Origin: Rhizophlyctis rosea
Lineage: Eukaryota; Chytridiomycota; Chytridiomycetes; Rhizophlyctidales; Rhizophlyctidaceae
Direction of reading: 5' to 3'
Length of the DNA stretch: 64,000 nucleotides
Assembly (NCBI GenBank): GCA_027596075.1
Contig: JADGJC010000029.1
Coordinates: 1-64,000, forward strand
Shown piece after piece: positions 13,609 through 22,960 of this stretch; position 1 is the stretch's first letter; every line of letters begins with the position of its first letter. Made by a program: the position numbers and the translations under genes. The notes under the pieces are model-generated. The model was not told where the DNA came from, did not search any database, and was given only the letters and a program-made list of their open reading frames with translations.

Positions 13609-16379
13609 TCATTTCAGTTTCCGACCAACCATCGCCACTCGACTAGCTGCACGATGGAGTAGTTGTTCCAACGGGTCGTTCCTCTCTGCGGAATCAACCT
13701 CCATTGCAGCCCTTGTCGTGGCCGCCCCATTGGGCTCTTCGTCCTCGTTTTCCGAAGAGGAAGAAGACCCTCCCTCATCCTCATCACTATCACTATCATC
13801 GCTACCACTACTACTATCATCATTATCCTCCTCCCCTTCCTTCCCATCCACAGACTCATCCTCCGAGCTATCGTCGCTATCACTATCACCTTCCCCTCCC
13901 TTCTTGGCAGCCTTCCCATCTTCACTCTCGCTCTCGCTATCACTATCATTACTATCACCATCACTACTACTATCATCGCTACTACTACTACTACTGCTAT
14001 CACTACTACTCTCTTCAACCTTCTTTGCCTTCCCCTTCCCCTCCCCCATACCCTCCCCACCCTCCCCACCCCTGGCCCGCGCCAACACTCCCCACCCTTC
14101 CCCCTGACAACATCCCCCAACCCCCTCAAAGCCCCCCTATACCGTTCCTCAACCCCCTCTCCAACCTCCCACTTCACCTCCTTAACACCCCTCCCCTCCC
14201 CCCTCCCAACCTTCCTCCAAACACCCTTGAAAAATCGCACTTCACTCTTCCCACAAACCGTCCACGCCTGCCCCGTCCTCCCAGCCCGCGCCGTCCGTCC
14301 AACACGATGCACATACGTCTTCGTATCAGGTGGTACGTCGTAGTTGATTACAACTCCCACGTGAGCGCCGGGGTCGATACCTCTCGAAAGGATGTCGGAT
14401 GTTATAAGAAGTTTGATTTTGCCCGAAGTGAATTGCGTGAGGATCCTTTTCCGTTCCCGGGGAGTGAGATCAGATGTGAGGGCGTGCGGGTTCAGCGTTT
14501 CGTCGTAGAGACGTAAAAGAACCGCAAGACGATGCGCAGACTCCACAGATTTCGTAAACACCAATATCGACGTGTCGTCTTTCACTCCAACACCACCACT
14601 AGTCAAAAGCCAAATCAACGCCAACGGTTTCTCCCCACTCGTCGGCGTAACAACCATATGCTCCGTCAACGTCGACGGCGCAACGTATCGTGCCGTCTCA
14701 TCGCCGCCTTCCTCTCCTTCCCCACCCGCGACAGCGATGTACACCGGGTGATGGAGGTGGAGCGACGCGATTTTGGACGGGTTTCGTGTGAGTGTGGCGG
14801 AGAAGAGGAGTTTCTGGAGAGGGGTGTAGTGGGAGAGGTGGCCGAAGGGTGGGAGGGTTGGGGATTTTGTGGCGTAGCGGTGGGTTGTTGCGGTGTGGAG
14901 GGGGAGGCCCAGGGGAGTTGTTGGGTGGGTTAGACGGGTCCAGGATGATGGGAGTGAGGAGGATTGATGCTCAGCAACGGATGAGTCCACGTCAGGAACA
15001 TCATCAAAAGGATCCACAACAACCTTATCCCCCGCAGCAGCCTTCAAAATATGTTGTAACCAATCGTGATAACTCTGATTCAACAGTCGATCCGCTTCAT
15101 CAATCACCAAAAACCTCAAATGCCTCAACGTAAAGCCCCGAGTTTCTTTCAAGTGATCTATCAACCGTCCAGGCGTTGCGACAAGCACATCAACTTTACT
15201 CGATCCGCCGTCACCTTCCGTCCATACGTCTCCTTTCTCCCTCGACACCAGCATGGCTTGTTCAGCCGCGAATGCCGTCTGGCCCGTCACGAGCGCGACT
15301 TTAATGTCCGTTCCTTTTACTAAGGAATCGAAGACGGATTTTACTTGTGATGCTAGGTCGCGTGTGGGGAGGATGACGAGGGCGCGAAGGCGGGGGATGA
15401 TACGAGCTGAGAGGCCTTCTACGATGGGGAGGGCGTATGCGAGCGTTTTTCCGGACCCGGTTGGAGCGGAGACGCACAGATCGCTGGGTGGGACTGGGGC
15501 TGAGGAGTGTCGGGTGCGGAGGAGGCGGGGGAGGACGGCGGCTTGGACGGGGAAGAGGTGGGTGATGTTTTGGGAAGTTAGGCGGGAGAGGACTTTGGGA
15601 GAGAGGTTGAAGGCTGTGTTTGTGATGTCGTAGTCGGGGGAGTAGGTTCTGTAGGGGGAGATGGTGAGGGGGTGTGCGAGCCAGTCGGGGAGACCGGCAT
15701 GTTTGGAGGGCTGCGTGGGGCGGCGGGCGTCGGTTGTTGTTGTGGGAGGGAGTTTGGGGTTTAGTTCGTGGGTTTCGGCGGTGGTGGGCTCGTCGTTATC
15801 TTGGGCATCCGACTGCTCATCACTATCAGCACCGTCCATGTCGACATCTGAGTCCGCGCCCGGCTTTTCGACATCATCTGCTTTCTTATCGTCTTCCTTC
15901 AGTTCCTTCTCGGTCACGCCCCCATTCTCGCCCACCTCCGTCTCGTCTTGATCCACATCCATCCCAGGAGAATCAAGGGCAACCTTCGAGCTTGGAGTCA
16001 TCCCATTCTTCAACTTCCACTTCATCTCCTTCTCCTTCTGCTTCTTCCCTCCTCGCTTCTTCTTCTTCGGCCGTCCATTTGCACCGTCCCCAACACCGTT
16101 TGTCCCTCCACCCTTTCCACCCTCCCCGTCAGCCCCTTCCGCTCCACCAACCTCAGCTTCGTCGTTCACATCGTCAAACGTCCGCTTAGTTCCCCGCCAT
16201 TCCGGATATTGAGTATTTAGCTCGGGCTCCGCAGGTGGTGGAGCTGGTACGTCTGCCTTGGGTTGAGAGCGTTTCTGTTTTCTGAGTTCTTTTGCTGCTA
16301 GTCGGAAGTCTTCTTGTTTCTGTTCAATAGCAGCCACACGAGCCTCCTCTTGAGAAGGGAGAGGAGCCCTTGCTGACAT
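13609..16379 (-). CDS. DBP6: DEAD-box RNA helicase, DDX51/Dbp6 type, with a frame break before the acidic tail
   Basis: ATP-dependent RNA helicase, by resemblance the nucleolar 60S-assembly factor DDX51/Dbp6. Frame A, from ATG 16379, has a ~230-residue charged N-terminus with Lys runs. Helicase motifs follow: SAPTGSGKT (I), LPTRDLASQ (Ia), VATPGRLIDHL (Ib), VIDEADRL (DEAD box, II), LLFSATLTRNP (III), RGIDPGAHVGVVINYD (V) and YVHRVGRTARAGR (VI). After RYRGALRGLGDVV, frame A turns into implausible Val/Ile/Met/Arg repeats. The overlapping frame ending at 13609 encodes a typical Ser/Asp/Glu-rich acidic tail (KVEESSSDSSSS...EDGKAAKK). One extra G in the G5 run (C5 on the plus strand, 14100-14104) would join the two. 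I take the acidic frame as the real tail and the break as a sequence error or a true frameshift. DDX51 rather than another DEAD-box helicase is inferred from N-terminal layout and motif wording. Confidence 0.85.
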
Positions 16380-16899
16380 GGGTGGCTGATAGTACTATAT
16401 AGCGAGAGTTGCTATTAGGTCCTAACGCGTTCTCGCCATGTGCAACAGCAGAAAGGTTCGACAGTGAGGAAGGAATTTGGGGAGTGACAAGTGACAAGTG
16501 TGCCCAAAAATAATGTCAAGCTAGTTTGACCATAAATGGCAAGTATATTGAGAAGCCTCATCGCCAAGCCCCATTAGTATATACCTGGGCTCTTTCCCGA
16601 AATCCCCCTTCCTCTTCTCCCCTCATCTGCACTTCGCATCGAAGTTGGCACACCCATCAACCGAGTCCAACCGCACAACACCACGTAAAAGTAACAAACA
16701 AACGTAGGCATTTTCCATGGAAGAGCAACTCGTCGCATTGTTGGAGTGCTGAGAAGCCGTGGGGCCTTGATTTGGCTGCAGTTGGTACTATGTGAAGGGT
16801 TTGCAATGCCTTGAGTGACGTCAAGTAGAACTGGAGAAAGCGAAAGGCTCGCGCTGATCTTTCGCCATTCTCCCTTTCTTGGTTCGTCTTCAGGTGTTC
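16380..16899. promoter_or_regulatory. Upstream region of MATH-BTB copy 1, with the shared array element
   Basis: Lies between the divergent helicase and MATH-BTB copy 1. It holds TTTGACCATAAATGGCAAG at about 16525-16543, followed by AAGCCTC and AAGCCCC. The same arrangement recurs before the other two copies and once more at about 22495. The position suggests a promoter or duplicated flank; function is inferred. Confidence 0.45.
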
Positions 16900-18158
16900 A
16901 TGTCGACCAACGACTTGACCCCGTTCCGTCCAAGCCGTCACATAGTCGCACGCATGATGGTTCCAGTCGGTATCCCAAATTCAATGGCGGAGTCATCGCA
17001 AGCCGGTACTTCATCCGATACACCCATCGAAATACCGTCACCGACAGCAGTCTCGCCGGTCGGTACTTCACGCACCACACCCGACAGCAACAACACAGTG
17101 ACGTGGAACTATGAATTTCACTTTCCGGCTATACGTGATGAACTCAACAACGCAATCAACCGCAACACCGACGACGCTGTCTTCACGTCGGACCCCTTTG
17201 GACCAGCAGGGTCTCAGTGGTGTCTGAAGTTCCAGCTTGTACGCGAGCGTAACCCGATGATGTCTTATCCGGGTACGAGGGTCGATCAGCTGAGTGCTTG
17301 GTGCATCGCAGAGAAAAGCCAGAAGGAGGATCGTATGGGAGACTATTGGTTCCGCATCGTCTATTCGATGACCTTGTCATTGAGTCATCCGCAGAGACCA
17401 AAACTTCAATGGAATTTCCTTGAGAAAAAGTTGGTGGACGGGAGTGAGCAGAGCCAGAAAGTGGGGTTTGAAGGGTTTGTGTCCATAGCCAAATTCCGAA
17501 AATATCTGACAACGGACGGCTCTGCAAATGGGAGCTTGAGTTGGAATGGGCGCGAGCTCCTTGCGATGCCCAACCACCCGCCAGCGCAGGGATCGATTTC
17601 GGCAACAAGCTCCTTTTCCAAAGCTTCCTGGCCGACGTCACGCTGCGAGACGTCAGCGCCAATGACCCACGCATCGACCTACCTGCCCACAAAGTCGTCC
17701 TTGCTTCTCGAAGCCCCTACTTCCACGCGCTCTTCTCAAGCGGGTTGTCGGAAGCGACAACATCGTCCGCCACAGGTCAAACCACTGTCGCCGTCAACGG
17801 CTTCTCACGCCCCACCATCGAGCGTCTCCTCGAATTCAAGTACACCAAACGTCTCACTCGAAACCCTCCCAACGACCTTGACACCCGCTTCGAACTCATT
17901 CGTGCTGCAGATTACTACCAAATGGAGGACCTGCACATCTCTATCGCCGGGCAAATCATTGACAAGGATCTCAACATGTCCACGGCGCTGAAGATACTGA
18001 TTGAGGCGAACAAGTGTAAGGGGATTTGCAGTGTCTTGTCTGATAGGGTGAAGGAGTACTTGAAGAGCGGGTGGGAGGAGTTCATGAAACGTGGGGAGTT
18101 CCGCGATAGTTGGAGGGAATACGGATCTGGGGATCTCGTGGCCGAATTGTACGAGTGA
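16900..18158 (+). pseudogene. MATH-BTB protein, array copy 1 (one-base deletion in the linker)
   Basis: MATH-BTB proteins are substrate adaptors for CUL3 ubiquitin ligases: MATH binds substrate, BTB binds cullin. The MATH half (to about 17535) reads in one frame, with TVTWNYEFHFPAIRDELNN, GPAGSQWCLKF, LSAWCIAEKSQKED and MGDYWFRIVYSM. The BTB half (about 17541-18158) reads in the next frame, with FLADVTLRDV, IDLPAHKVVLASRSPYFHAL, FSSGLSEA, RAADYYQMEDLH, EANKCKGICSVLSDRV and a LVAELYE end. Aligned to copies 2 and 3, the stretch GGCTC...GAGCTCC is 43 nt here and 44 there, so one base is missing near 17540. Unspliced, the MATH frame runs into nonsense to 17991. No in-frame ATG opens the BTB half before the late MEDLHIS. 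The intact neighbour has no intron. Likely a pseudogene; a sequencing error is possible. Starts at 16900 or 16954 are both possible. Confidence 0.75.
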
Positions 18159-19092
18159 TGCGATGGGCAGATGGAATGTTTGTTGCCAGGATGCGGGGGG
18201 CGAATTTCATGTCAGCGAATTGGTGATAGGTAGGGATCGCAAATCAAAAATACGTGTGATTCGATTGCTGGCTCAATATATTAAAGCTTTGCATTGTCCT
18301 AAAAAAATATGTGCCTCACTGGCTGGGAATGCGTTCAGAGCATCAGCCGGGGAAAGGTTGCGCGTTCTATTGGTCAAGAAGATGGATGTGTTTTTTATGA
18401 AAGATCAACGACTTTGACAAATTGGGTCATCCCTCACAGCTTGGTGCCTTTAGCTCCTTTGACAACTCACCAACATGTGATGGGTTCGTTTAGTGCCGAT
18501 AGGTTCTGAATCTTAAGTTGCCAAGCGCTATGGCAATCTTCAACCCAGCACTGCGAATAATAGCTTATTAACTTCAGTACGCAAGGTACGCGATGGGACT
18601 ACCCGCTGTGAACTTGATGACATGTGACCAAAATTAGTCGCGAAATAGTTTGACCTAAAATGGCAGTTGCCTCAAAAAGCCCGCGCACAAGCCCCATGAT
18701 ATATAATGGGCAAATGTCTCCTGGCTCTGGACTTCCCCACGCTTCCCCTTCAACTGTGCCCATCTAGCAGGACGCGATCTGAAACTCAGATCATCGACCA
18801 TTCGCACCCCGCAGTAGAGTATACCCGAAAAGTGAGCATCTTCGGTGACGAGCAACTCCGTGCAGCGCTGTGAGGCGGTCATCTGAGTGGGAGGCTCCTG
18901 GTGCCGTGGGAACGGATTGAGTTGCAGCTTGAGCCAATTCCACTGAAAGGAGCTCGTGGCAGTTGAACCTTCAACCTGATGTTTTAGGCGCTATCTTTTT
19001 TCCTCCCTTCTCCAGATTTTTGCGCCGACTCAAGTGCTTTCCCCTTTTCTCGACAATCGCCCTCATCCACCGGCACAGCAAATTCAACCCCG
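18159..19092. promoter_or_regulatory. Intergenic and upstream region of MATH-BTB copy 2
   Basis: About 930 bases between array copies 1 and 2. A variant of the shared element, AGTTTGACCTAAAATGGCAG, lies at about 18647-18666, followed by CCTCAAAAAGCCC and CAAGCCCC. The part before copy 2 resembles the same region of copy 1 (a GAGCAACTC stretch then CCGTGGG), so the duplicated unit includes upstream sequence. No other gene was seen. Confidence 0.4.
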
Positions 19093-20188
19093 ATGACAAA
19101 ATCTCCGCCAGCCCGTCCCTCAACTGCTACACACGGCAACAGCACAGTGACGTGGCACCATGACTTTCACTTTCCCGCCATACGCGATGAATTCAACAAC
19201 TCCCTCAACGGCAACGGCGAGCCCATCGTCCTCCGCACAGAGCCCTTCGGATCCGAAGGGTCTCAGTGGCGTCTGAAGTTCAACCTCAAGCGGGCGTCAA
19301 ACCTGCAAAAATCGAACCTGAGTGCGTGGATTGTTGAGGAGAAAAGCGAGAAGGAGGTCAACATGGGGGACGAGTGGTTCCGCGTCGTTTACTGGAGTAC
19401 GATCATTCTGAAGGATCCACAGAATCATCAGCACGATCATGTCTCCTCCCTTCCTGACAAAGGCATTGTGGACAGTGTCGGCAGCGGCCGTAAGTGGGGT
19501 TGGCTTCACTTTGCGCAAGTGAATCACTTCCAACCGTACTTCCATCCGGATGGCTCAATCCACGGCACCGTCAGTCTGAAATGGGAACGAGCTCCTTGTG
19601 ACAATCAACCAGTTCCTGTGGGGGTCGACTACGCCGAGCTCCTCTTGCAAAGCCTTCCTTCCCGACGTCACGCTCTAACTCATCAGCCCTGACGAGCCGC
19701 TCCGCGTCACCGATCTTCATGCGCACAAAGTCGTTTTCGCCACTCGAAGCCCCTACTTCAAGGGTATCTTCTCGAGCGGGCTGTCCGAATCCACATCGTC
19801 ATCCACTGGCCCAACCGTCATTTTAGTCCGCGACTTCTCTCGTCCCACCGTCGAATCCCTCCTCGAATTCATCTACACCAACAAACTCACACGGAACCCA
19901 CCGCAGAACCTTGAGGGACGTTTCGAACTCATCCGTGCTGCAGACTACTACCTAATGGAAGACCTGCACATCCTTGTCGCGGAACAGATCGTCGAGAAAC
20001 ACCTCGACATGCACACCGCTTTGGAGATACTGTTCAAGGCAAACAAATGCAAGGGGGTTTGCAGGGTGTTGTCTGACAAGGTGATGGAGTTCTTGCAGGA
20101 GGGGTGGAAAGAGTTTACGAAATCGAAGGACTTTCTTGATAGTACGAGGAGATATGGGCCAGATCTCGTGGCTGATTTGTACGAGTGA
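19093..20188 (+). pseudogene. MATH-BTB protein, array copy 2 (frameshift plus in-frame stop)
   Basis: Second member of the array. The MATH half reads from ATG 19093: STVTWHHDFHFPAIRDEFNN, GSEGSQWRLKFNLK, EEKSEKEVNMGDEWFRVVYW and GTVSLKWERAPCDNQ. At about 19655 there is one extra base relative to copies 1 and 3 (AAAGCCTTCC here, AAAGCTTCC in copy 1). The reading frame then ends at 19692. In the BTB frame a TAA stop follows GACGTCACGCTC (about 19677), just after the start of the domain. Beyond it the BTB frame is open to 20188: DLHAHKVVFATRSPYFKGI, FSSGLSESTSSS, RAADYYLMEDLH, ANKCKGVCRVLSDKV and DLVADLYE. Two independent lesions make a pseudogene very likely. A MATH-only 199-aa protein could still be made. 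Confidence 0.82.
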
Positions 20189-21020
20189 TGGACTCAAAGC
20201 TGTTCATTTAGGGACCCGATAGCGAGACAGGAATGTGGGGAAGAGGGCACTCGAGAATCGGTGTTGGCGGATCGGTATTAGGTAGGCATTGCAGTATAGT
20301 ACAATCTACATAGGTAGGAATCGCAGTTTAGCGTGCAGTCCACATCTGTTTCGATGATTAGCGAAAATATAATCAGATTTGCAATTTTGCATGTTCAAAT
20401 TGAGTGAGGCATGGGCTCAATCGACTGTAGTGTACCACCAATGAACACACGGATGGGTAATGCAATTTGACCAAAAATTGACAAATTGGCACAAGCCTCA
20501 GCTCCCAGAAATTGGCGTGCAGCTCAACCAAGCACTCCAAGTCTTCCCCTCTCATACAATCTGTCGCGTCAACGGCGATTTGGACCTTGCCAATTTCCAA
20601 TTGCGCACAATATCGTAAAGCAACATAAAGAGCACGCACTTGCAGTAAAAGGTATCAGTATGGTTTTGCAGCAAAGAAGTCTTGGCGGTTTTAGCGTGTG
20701 ATTTTCGGGAAGGCGGCTTTGTGAATCAGTACGAAGGGTACCTTGGTCCTTGGGAACGATGGTCGGAACATAGTGTGTGAAAAGGGGTTGTCTGAAGGGA
20801 TATTGCGATGGGATTGTAGTGGAAAGATACAGGTATATTTGTGCGTGTATGTGCGTGCGGGGTGTTTTACAGCCTTATGTATGGGTTTCAGGTGGTTACG
20901 GGTGTGCCTGTGAGAAACTGTGTAATACTGGATGATTGACGCGTCTTCTTTGGTCAGCTTCTTACCGGCTCAATTCTTCTTACCCGCAGGATTGCATTCT
21001 CCCGAACTCCAAACCAACTG
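20189..21020. promoter_or_regulatory. Intergenic and upstream region of MATH-BTB copy 3
   Basis: About 830 bases. A diverged copy of the shared element, TTTGACCAAAAATTGACAAA, lies at about 20466-20485, followed by ACAAGCCTCAGC. No other gene was recognised. Confidence 0.4.
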
Positions 21021-22103
21021 ATGGAACTCTCTCCGGATATATCAACTCCTACGTTTGGCAGCAAAAGCGCGGTGACGTGGGACTACGACTTCCATTTTCC
21101 GTCCATACGCGATGCACTCAACAACTCCATCAACGGCAACAACCAAGGGGCTGTTTTCCTGTCACAAGCCTTTGGACCAGCCGGGTCCCAGTGGCGTGTG
21201 AAGTTCGGCTTCGTGCCCACTACGGGATCACCTCACATCGGTGCGTGGTGCTTGGCAGATAAGAGCGAGGAGGAAATCAACATGGGCGAGGATTGGTTCC
21301 GCCTGATTCACTCAATGACGATATCCCTGAAGGATCCGCAAAGGTTGAAAGATCGGGTCACGACAATGGACAAAAAGATGATTGTGGAGGGGGACGGGAT
21401 CAGTCGTGGGAAGGGGTGGGAAAGCTACACTTCGGCTCAAAAATTCCAGCGATACTTCACACCGGACGGCTCACTCCTCGGCAACGTCAGTCTGAAATGG
21501 GAACGAGCTACTTGTGACACTCAACCATCACCTCCTACGGGAGTCGACTGCAGCAAATTCTTCCTTGAAACCTTCCTATCCGACGTCACACTGCGAATCA
21601 CCTGTGCTGGCAGGCCGCGTGGCGTCATTGATCTACCTGCGCACAAAGTCGTCCTCGCAACTCGAAGCCCGTACTTCGCCGCACTCTTCTCAAGCGGCCT
21701 GTCCGAAGCCTCATCCACAGGTCGAACCACCATCGGAGTCATTGGCTTCTCCCCGCCGACCGTCGAAGCTCTCCTCGAATTCATGTACACCCATCGGCTC
21801 ACGCGAAACCCTCCTCAAACCCTTGAGGGGAGACTCGACCTCATCCGTGCCGCGGACTACTACCAAATGGAAGATTTGCACTTCGTCGTTTCGGAACAGA
21901 TTGTTGCGAGGGATTTGAATTACCTTACTGCGTTGAAGATCTTGGTGGAGGCGAACAAGTGTAAGGGGATTTGCAGTGTGTTGTCTGACAGGGTGAAGGA
22001 GTTCCTGAAGATGGGGTGGGAGGACTTCACGAAGAATCAGGAGTTTCGGGACAGCATGAGGGAGTATGGTACTGGGGATCTGCTGGCTGATTTGTACGAG
22101 TGA
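21021..22103 (+). CDS. MATH-BTB protein, array copy 3 (intact)
   Basis: Intact single-exon gene, 360 aa, probable CUL3 substrate adaptor. MATH domain, about residues 12-165: SAVTWDYDFHFPSIRDALNN, FGPAGSQWRVKFGF, IGAWCLADKSEEEINMGEDW and GNVSLKWERATCDTQ. BTB domain, about 175-300: FLETFLSDVTLRI, IDLPAHKVVLATRSPYFAAL, FSSGLSEAS and PTVEALLEFMYTHRLTRNPP. A BACK-like helical tail follows (RAADYYQMEDLHFVV, EANKCKGICSVLSDRV, LLADLYE). It is the reference for the damaged copies 1 and 2. The start is the first ATG, with the conserved VTW..DFHFP block 11 residues later. The array is head to tail and copies diverge most in MATH, the substrate-binding half, as expected for a fast-evolving adaptor family. 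Substrate unknown. Confidence 0.85.
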   Translation: MELSPDISTPTFGSKSAVTWDYDFHFPSIRDALNNSINGNNQGAVFLSQAFGPAGSQWRVKFGFVPTTGSPHIGAWCLADKSEEEINMGEDWFRLIHSMTISLKDPQRLKDRVTTMDKKMIVEGDGISRGKGWESYTSAQKFQRYFTPDGSLLGNVSLKWERATCDTQPSPPTGVDCSKFFLETFLSDVTLRITCAGRPRGVIDLPAHKVVLATRSPYFAALFSSGLSEASSTGRTTIGVIGFSPPTVEALLEFMYTHRLTRNPPQTLEGRLDLIRAADYYQMEDLHFVVSEQIVARDLNYLTALKILVEANKCKGICSVLSDRVKEFLKMGWEDFTKNQEFRDSMREYGTGDLLADLYE

Positions 22104-22688
22104 TGTGATGGACGGGACGATGTTGTGCTGACTTTGGGCAGGAGAAGTAAATGTTGGAAGGGGGGATTTGCGGGGTATCGGTGTTGGCAGAGGGGTAATC
22201 ACCATGTATTTCAAGGTAACATACACAATTCCATATGTCTTATATGTTCGCGGAAATAAATGAAGATATGCAGTTTCAAATATAAATCAGGTCCGATGCT
22301 ACCGACAGATCCCGGGACATGTAATAGAGGGATTATAGCACATTGTAACTCACATATATGGAAGTGGCCGGTACTGAAGGCCAGTATATATTGCCATGCT
22401 CATCAGTACAGCCATTGGTCCTCTTGATGAGATCACGGCGTTGCATTGCTGCATGCACATCGACAGGTCTTTCACTGGAATGGCGCAATCAACCACTTTC
22501 GACCATAAATGGCAAATTGAAACAAGCCTGATCCAAGCCTCGAATCAAGCCCCGGGCGATTTGCACAATTGGACCAGCACTCGCTCAGTGCTCACCGTCT
22601 TCTTCTCTCACTAAATTCTTCCTCACATTCACTCACTTCCTCCGCCAACGACATTTTCGCCATCTGCATACACCAGTGTATCTTATCC
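22104..22688. promoter_or_regulatory. Orphan fourth copy of the MATH-BTB upstream element
   Basis: After copy 3 the shared element returns once more: TTTCGACCATAAATGGCAAA at about 22497-22516, followed by AACAAGCCTG, CAAGCCTCG and CAAGCCCC, closest to the copy-1 version. No MATH-BTB coding sequence follows; simple repeats start at about 22689. Reads as the left edge of a lost or truncated fourth unit. Confidence 0.45.
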
Positions 22689-22960
22689 CATCCATCCATT
22701 CATTCATTCATTCATTCATTCATTCATCCATCCATCCATCCATCCATTCATCCATCCATCCATTCATCCATCCATCCATTCATCCATCCTTCCTTCCTCC
22801 CTTCCTCCCTTCCTCCCTTCCTCCCTTCCTTCCTTCCTTCCTTCCTTTGTTCCTTCCTTCCGTCCTCCCTTCCTCCCTCCCGTCCTCCCTTCCTCCCTTC
22901 CTCCCTCCCTTCCTTCCTTCCTTCCTTCCTTCCTTCCTTCCTTCCTTCCTTCCTTCCTTA
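22689..22960. repeat. CATC/CATT then CCTT/CCCT tetranucleotide microsatellite
   Basis: About 270 bases of near-pure pyrimidine-rich tetranucleotide repeat: CATT and CATC units first, then CTTC and CTCC units. Long open frames of Ser-Phe-His-Pro or Leu-Pro-Ser character across it are products of the repeat and not genes. The strand is almost purine-free after about 22780, so it could form H-DNA under supercoiling (known for such tracts; not shown here). Confidence 0.95.

Noticed and set aside
13514..14516. Plus-strand frames of 197-270 codons opposite the helicase tail
   Set aside because: They are mirror images of the Ser/Asp-coding repeat and of the helicase C-terminus; the composition (Leu/Ser or His/Tyr/Pro) reflects the repeat.
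16879..17991. Single 370-codon protein covering MATH-BTB copy 1
   Set aside because: After about 17540 this frame no longer matches the family; the BTB domain continues in the next frame.
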